Of a stretch of 64,000 nt of DNA, positions 36,340-44,817 are shown piece after piece. The notes under the pieces are model-generated. The model had not been told where the DNA came from, did no database searches, and worked only from the letters and a program-made list of their open reading frames with translations. Positions within the stretch are counted from its first letter, which is position 1, and the number at the start of each line of letters is the position of its first letter. Both the position numbers and the translations under genes were made by a program. This stretch comes from Kineothrix sp. MB12-C1 (GTDB lineage Bacteria; Bacillota; Clostridia; Lachnospirales; Lachnospiraceae): positions 248,001 to 312,000 of the forward strand of contig NZ_CP132957.1 of assembly GCF_030863805.1 (NCBI RefSeq). The letters run 5' to 3'.

Positions 36340-37884
36340 TTAACCTGCCTCCCCTTCTCTCACTTGTTTCTTGGAACCGGCCATATAAAGTCCAAGTTCT
36401 TGTACCGTAATTTTCTTTGGATCTAACTCTGCCACAATACTTCCCTCAAACATTACCAAAATTCTGTCGCTTAAGTTCATCACCTCATCCAATTCCAAAG
36501 ATACAAGCAATATACCGGCTCCTTCATCCCTTTTCTTTATAAGCTGCTTATGGATATATTCAATAGCTCCTACATCCAATCCACGAGTCGGCTGTACCGC
36601 TAACAGGAGGTCAGGATTCTTGCCTATTTCTCTTGCAACAATCGCTTTTTGCTGATTACCGCCCGACATACTCCTTGTAATAGTTGCAGTTCCCTCACCA
36701 CTTCTAATATCGTACTGCTTTATTAAATTGTCCGCATATTCATAAATCTTATCTTTCTTCAAGAAACCAAGCTTCTGAAACTGCGGCTTAAAATATTGCT
36801 GCAATACGAGATTATAGGCCAGATTATAATCGAGTACCAAGCCGTGCTTATGCCTGTCCTCCGGGATATGTGAAAGACCATGGTCACTTCTATAACGAAT
36901 ACTCTTTTCTGTCATATCCTCACCATGCAAGATTACATTTCCTTCACTCATACGTTCCATTCCGGTAATTGCATATACAAGTTCCGATTGACCATTCCCG
37001 TCAATGCCCGCAATGCATACAATCTCACCCTTGCGAACCTCAAAACTCACATGATTTACCAGGTCCTTCGTATGGCCCTCTTTTCTCGTCTTTACAGATA
37101 AATTCTTTACAGAAAGCACTACGTCCTTCGGCTTTGCCGGCGGCTTCTCAACCGTTAGGTTAACTTTACGCCCTACCATCATTTCAGACATCATCTCTTT
37201 ATCGGTATCTGCCACATCGATGGTCCCTATATATTTACCCCGTCTTAGAACCGTACATCGGTCCGCCGCTTCCTTGATTTCATTTAATTTATGAGTAATA
37301 AAAAGGATGGATTTCCCTTCCTTTGTCAGATTTTTCATAATTATCATCAGTTCATCGATTTCCTGCGGAGTCAATACCGCCGTAGGCTCATCGAAAATCA
37401 TGATTTCATTATTACGGTAAAGCATTTTTAAGATTTCTACCCTTTGCTGCATTCCTACTGTGATATCGGAAATAAGAGCATCGGGTTCAATGAAAAGATT
37501 ATACTTTTCACTTAATTCCACTATCTTCTTACGAGCCTCCTCCATACGGAGAATTCCACCCTTCACAGTTTCAATACCGAGTACAATATTTTGCAGAACT
37601 GTAAAATTATGCACCAACTTAAAATGCTGATGTACCATACCTATTCCCAGGGCATTTGCATCTAAGGGCCCCTTGATCTTCACTTCTTTTCCCTTTACTT
37701 TAATTACGCCCTTCTCCGGCTGATACATACCGAAAAGAACACTCATTAAAGTTGATTTTCCAGCACCATTTTCCCCAAGCAAGGCGTGAATCTCGCCCTT
37801 CTTTAACTGTAGGGTAATATTATCATTGGCAATAATCCCCGGAAACTCCTTTGTAATCCCCATCATCTCAATTACATAGTCCAT
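36340..37884 (-). CDS. Nucleoside ABC transporter ATPase, NupO-like
   Basis: 514-residue double ABC ATPase from ATG 37884 (AAGGAG upstream; the frame extends to 38004 without a site). First domain: Walker A GENGAGKST at about 38-46, Walker B EIMIFDEPTAVL. Second domain: degenerate Walker A GIDGNGQSE (Lys and Ser/Thr replaced), signature SGGNQQK, and LLAVQPTRGLDVG. One intact and one altered site is normal for this family. It lies after a partial terminator that separates it from bmpA. Confidence 0.92.
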   Translation of the reverse strand: MDYVIEMMGITKEFPGIIANDNITLQLKKGEIHALLGENGAGKSTLMSVLFGMYQPEKGVIKVKGKEVKIKGPLDANALGIGMVHQHFKLVHNFTVLQNIVLGIETVKGGILRMEEARKKIVELSEKYNLFIEPDALISDITVGMQQRVEILKMLYRNNEIMIFDEPTAVLTPQEIDELMIIMKNLTKEGKSILFITHKLNEIKEAADRCTVLRRGKYIGTIDVADTDKEMMSEMMVGRKVNLTVEKPPAKPKDVVLSVKNLSVKTRKEGHTKDLVNHVSFEVRKGEIVCIAGIDGNGQSELVYAITGMERMSEGNVILHGEDMTEKSIRYRSDHGLSHIPEDRHKHGLVLDYNLAYNLVLQQYFKPQFQKLGFLKKDKIYEYADNLIKQYDIRSGEGTATITRSMSGGNQQKAIVAREIGKNPDLLLAVQPTRGLDVGAIEYIHKQLIKKRDEGAGILLVSLELDEVMNLSDRILVMFEGSIVAELDPKKITVQELGLYMAGSKKQVREGEAG

Positions 37885-37945
37885 AGCTTCTCCTTCTTTC
37901 ATTACTTCTGAAAAAATCAGACCGTGTATTATAGCAGTTCTAGTA

Positions 37946-37981
37946 GAAAAAGGGCGCTTACCATAAATAAGCACCCTTTTT
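37946..37981 (-). terminator. Attenuating terminator between bmpA and the ABC ATPase gene
   Basis: AAAAAGGGTGCTTA (minus strand from 37981) pairs with TAAGCGCCCTTTTT (to 37946), one G-U, loop of about 8 nt. It sits within the operon after the lipoprotein gene, where partial termination would give more binding protein than transporter. Confidence 0.85.
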
Positions 37982-38022
37982 GGCTGTAACTCAAATTCCT
38001 TCAAATACCTTAACGCCTAACC

Positions 38023-39180
38023 TTATTCAACAAAGGTAACCTTTGAAGAAGATAAAGTAAGATCTGCTGTCGTTGTATCAGATACATCATTATTGATTGT
38101 GATAGAACCGTCTACAAGACCTGCAAGAATTGCATCATAATCATCCTGTGTAAAGTTTGTAAATTTCGAGGTCTCCATAGGAAGTCCGATACCATCGTTC
38201 TCTGCGGAGAAGATAGAAGTAGAACCGCCCGGGAAGCTGCCATCATAATAATCCCTGATTCCGTCATATACAGAAACAGAAAGTTTCTTCATTGCAGATG
38301 TAATAACTGTATCGGATTCAAAAGACTGATCTACGTCAACACCGATTACCTTAGCACCCGCTTCTTCTGCTGCTGCCATTACGGAGTTACCTACCGCACC
38401 ACCGCAGCCGAAAATAACTTCTGTTCCGTTCTGATACCAGGAAGCTGCCATAGCCTGTGCTTCCGGTGTTGCTGCGAATGCGCCCGTATAGTGATACATA
38501 ACATCAACATTTACGCCCATCTCTGTTGCGGCTGCATCAGCGCCCTGTACGAATCCATAACCGAAACGAACAACCGCCGGAACTGCCATACCACCCATAA
38601 ATCCAAGCTTTGTCATACCATCTTTAACAGAAGCATAACCTGCAAGGTAACCGGGCTGGTCTTCCTGATATAAAATTGCCATCGTATTAGCCGCTGTTGT
38701 ATAATCGGAATAATCTTCGTTGTGAGGTTCGCCGTCAAGTAAGATAAAACTTACATCCGGATACTGCTCTTGTACGATGTAAACCGGTGTCTCAAATAAA
38801 AATCCGGGACATACAACGACTTTCGCTCCACCTTCGATCGCAAGACCGATTGTCTCCACATAGGAATCGGTAGTTGCTTCCTGAGGCTGATAATACTTAT
38901 AAGTCTTGCCAAACTCTTCCGCATACTGAGCAAGTCCTTCCCAAGCACCTTGGTTAAAAGATTTGTCATCGATTGTTCCAAGGTCTGTTACAAGCGCAAG
39001 CTCATAACCGCCCGCCTGCTCTTCTGTCGCTTCCGGAGCTTCCGCTACCTCTGTTTCGGCTTCCGTCTCAGTTGCTGTAGTGTCCGATTCAGCCGCCGGC
39101 TCCGTCTGTGTACCACCGCACGCTGCTAATGAGAGAACCATGGCTCCCGTGAGAAGCATTGCTAACAATTTCTTCTTCAT
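38023..39180 (-). CDS. BmpA-family nucleoside-binding lipoprotein
   Basis: 385-residue solute-binding lipoprotein. Signal peptide MKKKLLAMLLTGAMVLSLAA with lipobox LAAC, lipid Cys at residue 21, then an Ala/Thr/Glu-rich linker to about 56. The Bmp/Med fold begins ALVTDLGTIDDKSFNQGAWEG, a family signature. It binds nucleosides for the ABC transporter encoded downstream. Starts at ATG 39180 behind AAGGAGG, with a promoter at 39235-39264. No riboswitch was seen in the short leader. Confidence 0.93.
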   Translation of the reverse strand: MKKKLLAMLLTGAMVLSLAACGGTQTEPAAESDTTATETEAETEVAEAPEATEEQAGGYELALVTDLGTIDDKSFNQGAWEGLAQYAEEFGKTYKYYQPQEATTDSYVETIGLAIEGGAKVVVCPGFLFETPVYIVQEQYPDVSFILLDGEPHNEDYSDYTTAANTMAILYQEDQPGYLAGYASVKDGMTKLGFMGGMAVPAVVRFGYGFVQGADAAATEMGVNVDVMYHYTGAFAATPEAQAMAASWYQNGTEVIFGCGGAVGNSVMAAAEEAGAKVIGVDVDQSFESDTVITSAMKKLSVSVYDGIRDYYDGSFPGGSTSIFSAENDGIGLPMETSKFTNFTQDDYDAILAGLVDGSITINNDVSDTTTADLTLSSSKVTFVE

Positions 39181-39234
39181 ACTAAAGTTTTCCTCCTTGT
39201 TTTTGAAATATAATTTTATTATTTCAACATCTTT

Positions 39235-39264
39235 ATATTATCATGTTATACCGATTATCGTCAA
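39235..39264 (-). promoter_or_regulatory. Promoter of bmpA-nup operon
   Basis: TTGACG (39264-39259), 18 bases, TAATAT (39240-39235) on the minus strand, starting 9 bases after the stop of the DUF47 gene. No terminator lies in the gap, so some read-through from the phosphate genes is possible. Confidence 0.6.
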
Positions 39265-39272
39265 TGACAGCT

Positions 39273-39896
39273 TTATGTGTTTGCGATAATAATCGTCTCC
39301 ACGGCATCCGCCAAATCCTCGCAGCAATCACATACTGTTTCAAAGGAACGATAAAGCTCTCTCCATGCCATTACTGTGTATGGATCAGCATTTTCTACGG
39401 ATAATTTGCGAATATACTGAATATATAAATCATCGCCTTTTTCCTCCAGATGATTTAATTCGATAATATGGTTCATGATGGTCTTAGATTTCTTATAATC
39501 ATGCAGCTCAGCAAGCAGCCTCTCTGCCGAATTACAACATGCTACGATAAGATCCGCGAACTCCATCACATCGTCTCTGAGCGTTGTAATGTTCCACGTA
39601 TAGAAACCGATTACGATATCCTCTATGGAATCTGTTACATTATCGATACAATTGCTGATTTTCACAATATCATCGCGATCGATCGGAGTGATAAAAGCTT
39701 TTACAATTTCTCTTGTCATTTCATGCTTCTTCGAATCTCCCATATGTTCAATTTCATGCATAGCAGCCACGTCTTTTTCAATCGTGCTGTGATCATAATT
39801 CTTTATAATATCCTGCAATTTAACTGCAGCCATTTTCGAAACGCTAATTCCTTCCAAGAAATTCTGAAAATAAAAATTATCCTTTGACTTTGCCAC
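39273..39896 (-). CDS. DUF47/PhoU-like phosphate transport regulator
   Basis: 207 residues from GTG 39896, behind AAAAGGAGG at good spacing; the longer frame would overlap the transporter gene. An all-helical PhoU-type protein with repeated E/D-x-x-x-D metal-binding patterns (EIEHMGDSKKHEM at about 51-63; LEEKGDDLYIQY at about 158). The family (Pfam PhoU_div) is encoded next to Pit transporters and probably tunes phosphate uptake. Here the pit gene ends 29 nt upstream. Confidence 0.9.
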   Translation of the reverse strand: MAKSKDNFYFQNFLEGISVSKMAAVKLQDIIKNYDHSTIEKDVAAMHEIEHMGDSKKHEMTREIVKAFITPIDRDDIVKISNCIDNVTDSIEDIVIGFYTWNITTLRDDVMEFADLIVACCNSAERLLAELHDYKKSKTIMNHIIELNHLEEKGDDLYIQYIRKLSVENADPYTVMAWRELYRSFETVCDCCEDLADAVETIIIANT

Positions 39897-39925
39897 GTTA
39901 CTTCCTCCTTTTGTAATAAACCGTT

Positions 39926-40972
39926 TTAAGCAAACAATCCAAAAATTCTCACTGCGATATATGCGATAAGACCGCACCCCGGAAATGTCAGTATCCATGT
40001 AAATATCATTTCCTTTACTACCGACAGATTAATTGACGACAGCCTCTGTGTAGCACCTACACCCATAATAGCTGTAGTCTTCGTATGGGTCGTGCTGACC
40101 GGAATACCGGTAAGTGATGCGACGAGCAAGCAAAGTGCCGCACCTAAGTCCGCAGAAAATCCTTGATAAGTATTGAGTTTTACCATATCCATTCCCACTG
40201 ATTTAATAATCTTGTAACCGCCAAGGGAGGTTCCAAGGGCCATCAATGTGGAACAAAGTATCATCATCCAAATAGGAAGCTGTACATTCCCTGTAGTCTC
40301 ACTTCCATTAGCCAGAAATACGCCGAGCATCAATACGCCCATAAACTTCTGTCCATCCTGAGCACCATGCATAAAAGACATAGCCGCGCCGCCAAATACC
40401 TGTGCACCTTGGAAAAATCCAACCGTCTTTCTTCTATCAGCTTTACGGAATAATAGTTCTGTCAACTTCGTACACAAGAAACCACTGGAAAAACCAAGCA
40501 TGGTAGAAAGAACCAGTCCATAAATTACTTTCAGCCACTCATCTCCGTTAATACCATTAAATCCACCGTGCAATGCAATGGCCGCTCCCGATAATCCGGC
40601 AATCAAAGCGTGGCTCTCGCTCGTCGGAATGCCGAAATACCATGCTGTCACGGCCCAAAGTATAATCGCCAAAAGAGCTGCGCACAAAGCGAGAATCGCA
40701 GCGTTCGTATCTCCATCGAAATTCACCATGTTTTTAATGGTCATGGCTACCGTGGAATTAATCAGGGTCATCACAAATACCCCCAAAAAGTTAAATACCG
40801 CAGACATTATAATCGCTGCACGCGGCGGTATTGCACGAGTCGCAATACAGGTCGCTATTGCGTTCGGGGCATCCGTCCATCCATTCACAAATACCACTCC
40901 ACATGTTAAAATGACTGTAATCAAAAGAATGGGATTCTGGATTACTTGTGAAATGAAGTCAATAATATTCAT
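39926..40972 (-). CDS. pit: PiT-family inorganic phosphate transporter
   Basis: 348 residues from ATG 40972 (AAGGAG upstream); a frame extending to 41113 covers only the leader. About ten hydrophobic helices. The two family signatures are present in inverted topology: GWTDAPNAIAT near residue 30-40 and MSFMHGAQDGQKFMG near 195-210. Low-affinity phosphate:cation symport. Operon with the DUF47 gene; promoter at 41073-41101. Confidence 0.93.
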   Translation of the reverse strand: MNIIDFISQVIQNPILLITVILTCGVVFVNGWTDAPNAIATCIATRAIPPRAAIIMSAVFNFLGVFVMTLINSTVAMTIKNMVNFDGDTNAAILALCAALLAIILWAVTAWYFGIPTSESHALIAGLSGAAIALHGGFNGINGDEWLKVIYGLVLSTMLGFSSGFLCTKLTELLFRKADRRKTVGFFQGAQVFGGAAMSFMHGAQDGQKFMGVLMLGVFLANGSETTGNVQLPIWMMILCSTLMALGTSLGGYKIIKSVGMDMVKLNTYQGFSADLGAALCLLVASLTGIPVSTTHTKTTAIMGVGATQRLSSINLSVVKEMIFTWILTFPGCGLIAYIAVRIFGLFA

Positions 40973-41072
40973 ATTACTTCTCCTTATCGTGTTGTATATG
41001 TTATAATTCCCTTGAAAATATACAATATCCAAATTAAAATCGTGCAATAATAACTCGGATACCACGTTTATT

Positions 41073-41101
41073 AGAATATCATACGCGGACAAATGTATCA
41101 A
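41073..41101 (-). promoter_or_regulatory. Promoter of pit-DUF47 operon
   Basis: TTGATA (41101-41096), 17 bases, TATTCT (41078-41073) on the minus strand, about 100 nt before the pit start and 40 nt after the histidine kinase stop. Confidence 0.65.
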
Positions 41102-41140
41102 CAAAATATTCAAAATTTAGTTAAATTACATTTTCTTTCT

Positions 41141-42643
41141 TTATGCCTCTTTGTTAATGGGCAAAGTGAACATAAACTGTGCTCCTCCATGGGGCAAGTT
41201 TTCTGCGTAAATCTCACCGCCATGGGCATTAATTATAGTCTTGCAGATGGATAGTCCAATGCCTAGTCCTCGCTTCGAATCTCTATATGGCTTATCCGAT
41301 GTACCAGCTACATTAAAGAGATTGGGAAACACTTCCAGATCAATACCGGGTCCGTTATCGCTCACTACGAAAACTACCATATTTTCAATTTCCTTCATTT
41401 CAATCACCACATCCGACCTCTGCCCTTTGGCATGTCTTTGCGTATTCTCCAAGAGATTCGTTAACACCTGAGAAATCAACATAATATCCATGGGAACGAG
41501 CAGTACCTTTTCAGGCTGCTTCACCGTAATATTGGCGTCAGGAAAACGTTTATGAAAAATAGCAATAGCGCCCTCCACCACTTCCTCTGCCACTTCCTCC
41601 GATTTATCGATAATCATGTCATTTCTTCTCACCTTAGTAATGGACAAAATATTCTCAATCATATTCACAAGCCATTGTGCGTCGCTTTGTATTCCCTCAA
41701 CCAACTTCTTGCGTTCATCCTCCGACAATTCATCCCCCACTTCCAACAAAGTAGAACTGGAGCCAATAATACCGGTCAAAGGTGTTCTCAAATCGTGAGA
41801 GATACTTCTCAAAAAGCTGTTCTTTACTTTTTCCATCTCCGCCATCACTTGGGTCTGCTGCTTCTGTACCATAAGATAATGCATACGAAGTGCTTGTGCC
41901 GTCTGCTCGGCAATCAGCGGAATAAACATTTGTTGTTTATGATTTAATTCTTTTGCATTGCAGGAGAAAGCAAACACCCCGTAGTTCTTATTTTGTGTCG
42001 TTATCGGAACGAAAAATCCACCACCCTTTACATTCAAAACTTTACGATTCTTGGCTGCACTTTTCACCAAGTAAAGAAGTTCTTCATTGACAAAGTATCC
42101 TTCTTCCACATCTCCGGCCATATAGATTAAGTAAGGTTCCGGCTTCTCTTGCGCCTGAACATTTTCAAAAAAACCTATGGAACAATGAAGCTCCTTCTTC
42201 AAATGTGCCATGGAATATTTGGCTATGTCATTCATATCTCTCGTGGACAGAAGCTCCCGATTAATACTATAAAGAAATTCAGCAAGTTCCCTTTGCTCTC
42301 TGGCGTGTACTACCTGCCTCTTAATTCTTCCCACTACCGTGCTGCTGATAAAAACTACAAGAAGCATAATAACAAATGTTATCGGAAATCCTTCCGTAAA
42401 ACTAAACCCGAGTCTCGGCGAAGTAATCAAAAAATCATGAACAAAAACTCCGATTACTGCAGACACCACTCCATAAATATAACTATCGGTAGAAGCTGCT
42501 ATGACAAAGATTGCCAAGGACATTATAATATTAATATTCTGGCCTCCGATTTCCTTTCTATACAATACCTCACAAAACAGTAAAGCTAAAAAAAGAATAC
42601 TACCGGAGATAGCAATGTTCTTTATTGTCTTCTTCAAATCCAT
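41141..42643 (-). CDS. KdpD-like sensor histidine kinase (DUF4118), orphan
   Basis: 500 residues. N-terminal four-helix membrane domain of the DUF4118 type (about 10-105), a GAF-like sensor (about 135-250), then DHp and HATPase domains: phospho-His in RSISHDLRTPLTG at about 280, N box NLLENTQRH, G1 DNGPGID and G2 GLGIGLSI. It corresponds to the C-terminal half of KdpD; the N-terminal KdpD/Usp sensor domains are absent. No response regulator and no kdp genes lie nearby. Follows the MFS gene by 31 nt. Confidence 0.88.
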   Translation of the reverse strand: MDLKKTIKNIAISGSILFLALLFCEVLYRKEIGGQNINIIMSLAIFVIAASTDSYIYGVVSAVIGVFVHDFLITSPRLGFSFTEGFPITFVIMLLVVFISSTVVGRIKRQVVHAREQRELAEFLYSINRELLSTRDMNDIAKYSMAHLKKELHCSIGFFENVQAQEKPEPYLIYMAGDVEEGYFVNEELLYLVKSAAKNRKVLNVKGGGFFVPITTQNKNYGVFAFSCNAKELNHKQQMFIPLIAEQTAQALRMHYLMVQKQQTQVMAEMEKVKNSFLRSISHDLRTPLTGIIGSSSTLLEVGDELSEDERKKLVEGIQSDAQWLVNMIENILSITKVRRNDMIIDKSEEVAEEVVEGAIAIFHKRFPDANITVKQPEKVLLVPMDIMLISQVLTNLLENTQRHAKGQRSDVVIEMKEIENMVVFVVSDNGPGIDLEVFPNLFNVAGTSDKPYRDSKRGLGIGLSICKTIINAHGGEIYAENLPHGGAQFMFTLPINKEA

Positions 42644-42674
42644 CCATCCTGTACTTTCATATTTCTATGTTCGG

Positions 42675-43904
42675 TCAATCCACAATATAAGGGCCTGCCG
42701 CCCCTGCTTTCATAAGTTCTTTTGCTCTTGTCATACACAATCCCAGCAAAAACATAACGACACCTGTAATGATAAGCAATATTTCTATCGCAACCACATC
42801 CGCAACCGGTCCGAATATTATCATACCAAGAGGCATCATGCTCGTATTTATCATCGTCATAATACCAAACACTCTTCCCATATATTTCGCATCCACACGC
42901 TCCTGCAACATCGTCATCGCCGGGGTATTTAAGAAAGGAAGCGCCGTTCCGAATAAGAACATTAAGATTACATAAGGAAGAAACGGCATGCGGATACCTA
43001 AACCAAAGGTACATAGACTCATAATAAGAACTGCGAGCATCATCGTATTGACCTTGTTCTTCATCCCTCCCCATATGGTAATAATGATTCCTCCCGCCAG
43101 CATTCCGAGGGAAAATGCCACCTCGATTGCAGACAAATACCAATAGTCCTCTCCATAATTTCTTACCACTTGTACCTGTGTCAGAAAGGCTGCCGGTGCC
43201 ATCATTATAAAATAAATCATACAAAAACCGAAAAACTCTATCAAAAAACGGCTCTTGATAATATACCGAAACCCTTGTTTCATTTCCGAGAAATAATTGC
43301 CCGAAGCCATCTCTTCCACACTTTTTTCTTTTTTAGGAAGATGAAATGCCGTGAGTAAAATAATAATTGCAATAACTGCAGTGATAATGTCTATAAAGAA
43401 AATTTTACCGAGCGGCACAAGGGACAGAAGCAAAGCACCGAGCACCGGTGATGCCAACATAAAAAGGGACTGTATGCTCCCATTGATGCCATTGACCCTT
43501 GTCAGCTTATCCTCCGGCACAATATCCGGCAGCAAAGCTCCTACACAGGGGGACTGTACGGCAGACCCCAGGGCCCTGATAATAAGTGCCGCAAAGAGTA
43601 ATTCAATCGACTCATAGCCAAGCAGAAAAGCAATTGCCACCAACAGGGTACATGCCGCAATACTGCTGTCCGCTATAATAATCAATATTTTCCTATTGTA
43701 CCTATCGGCCCACACCCCTGCAAAAGGTGATAGAAGAAACACAGGAAGGATTGCGCATAATATTGCAATCGTAGCATATACTCCCGATTTCGTTTGTACT
43801 GTTATATAGGAGGTAATAGCAAATTGTACCAGCGATGATCCCAAAAGAGAAATCGCCTGGCTCGACATAAAAATAGCCGTATTTTTTTTCCAACGATAGT
43901 TCAT
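42675..43904 (-). CDS. MFS transporter, enterobactin/macrolide exporter type
   Basis: 409 residues from ATG 43904. Twelve hydrophobic helices. The motif-A segment GVWADRYNRK follows the second helix (about 70-79), and the N-terminal SSQAISLLGSSLVQFAITSYI is typical of the MFS_3 group of drug or siderophore exporters. Substrate unknown. The start is uncertain: AAGGA lies 14 nt from this ATG and 2 nt from an in-frame ATG at 43916. The same start region recurs at the PP2C gene. Confidence 0.88.
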   Translation of the reverse strand: MNYRWKKNTAIFMSSQAISLLGSSLVQFAITSYITVQTKSGVYATIAILCAILPVFLLSPFAGVWADRYNRKILIIIADSSIAACTLLVAIAFLLGYESIELLFAALIIRALGSAVQSPCVGALLPDIVPEDKLTRVNGINGSIQSLFMLASPVLGALLLSLVPLGKIFFIDIITAVIAIIILLTAFHLPKKEKSVEEMASGNYFSEMKQGFRYIIKSRFLIEFFGFCMIYFIMMAPAAFLTQVQVVRNYGEDYWYLSAIEVAFSLGMLAGGIIITIWGGMKNKVNTMMLAVLIMSLCTFGLGIRMPFLPYVILMFLFGTALPFLNTPAMTMLQERVDAKYMGRVFGIMTMINTSMMPLGMIIFGPVADVVAIEILLIITGVVMFLLGLCMTRAKELMKAGAAGPYIVD

Positions 43905-43937
43905 ATTTATGACCATATTCCTTTCAAGGTCCGGGAA
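43899..43937 (-). repeat. 39-nt start-region element, copy 2 (MFS)
   Basis: Covers CTTGAAAGGAATATGG and the first codons of the MFS gene. Matches 27680-27718 at 30 of 39 bases, and the nine differences are all transitions. The two host genes are unrelated. Confidence 0.65.
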
Positions 43938-44008
43938 TTTTGTACTATACACATTTGCTATTATAACCGCTTCTCTTCCTATTTCCAAGATAATATTTTT
44001 ATATTTAC

Positions 44009-44043
44009 AAAAAGGGCGGTCACATTTTATTTGACCAGCCCTT
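44009..44043 (-). terminator. Terminator of the mannoside operon
   Basis: AAGGGCTGGTCA (minus strand from 44043) pairs with TGACCGCCCTT (to about 44012) with one mismatch, followed by a run of T residues. It lies 58 nt after the D-lyxose isomerase stop. Confidence 0.85.
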
Positions 44044-44101
44044 ATATTGTTTCCTATATTCTATATCCTTTTACTATTATCTTATCTCTATCGGAACATG
44101 C

Positions 44102-44782
44102 TTACTTCGCCGCAGGATATTCATTGCACAAAAGTCTATAAGGAGCCTCATCCTCTTCAATCTTCGGGAAACGCCCTACCTCCGGATTAAAACGATTGTC
44201 AACATTATCATCATTGCACATGGACACTTCTCCGATGAGCACATCCCCGGTTCCCGGTTTTACATCAAAATCATGATATTGATTCGGCCAAAGTGTAATA
44301 CTTTCTCCCGGCTTCAGTTCCACCCCCGTACCTGCCGGAACATAATAAGAACGTCCGTCGGAGTTCACGCAGACATCCGTATCTGCCAGTTCCTCATTAT
44401 CATCGCTGTTATATACGTGAATGATAAGTGTCCCTCCACCTCTATTAATAATATCTTCTGACTTTGCCCAATGAAAGTGCATCGGAGAATGCTGCCCCTC
44501 TTTCAACATCAGAAGTTTCTCCGCATATATTTTCTTATATTTCGGATTATTTCGGCTTCCGTTCCTAAGCGTTATCAGGGCAAATCCTATCTTGTCCCAA
44601 TCGCCCAGGCCATAATCGGTAATATCCCATCCCAGCATGTTATCTCTTATCTCATCATATTCATGCCCTTTCATTTCCCATTCCTCAGGTGTCCAGTGGC
44701 AAAAGGGAGGCAAGTGAAACCCATTCTCCTTAACGAGCCTTTCCATATCTTTAATACATTTATTAATTTCTGAACGCTTCAT
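44102..44782 (-). CDS. D-lyxose ketol-isomerase
   Basis: 226-residue cupin-type sugar isomerase (EC 5.3.1.15 family), interconverting D-lyxose/D-xylulose and D-mannose/D-fructose. Metal ligands are in SPMHFHWAKSED (about 100-111, His-x-His and Glu) and NQYHDFDV (about 168-175, His). The N-terminus MKRSEINKCIKDMERLVKE and HWTPEEWE are family landmarks. It follows two mannosidase genes, so turning released mannose into fructose is a natural role; that is inference. Confidence 0.88.
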   Translation of the reverse strand: MKRSEINKCIKDMERLVKENGFHLPPFCHWTPEEWEMKGHEYDEIRDNMLGWDITDYGLGDWDKIGFALITLRNGSRNNPKYKKIYAEKLLMLKEGQHSPMHFHWAKSEDIINRGGGTLIIHVYNSDDNEELADTDVCVNSDGRSYYVPAGTGVELKPGESITLWPNQYHDFDVKPGTGDVLIGEVSMCNDDNVDNRFNPEVGRFPKIEEDEAPYRLLCNEYPAAK

Positions 44783-44817
44783 AATTAATCACCATTCCTT
44801 TCTTAATCTATAACTTA

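Noticed and set aside
40973-41113. N-terminal extension of the phosphate transporter to 41113
   Set aside because: It would cover the promoter and leader. AAGGAG fits the ATG at 40972, where the family sequence starts.
42634-43224. Minus-strand frame of about 196 codons inside the MFS gene
   Set aside because: Overlaps the transporter in another frame, has a composition rich in Tyr/Cys/Gly and no start signal.
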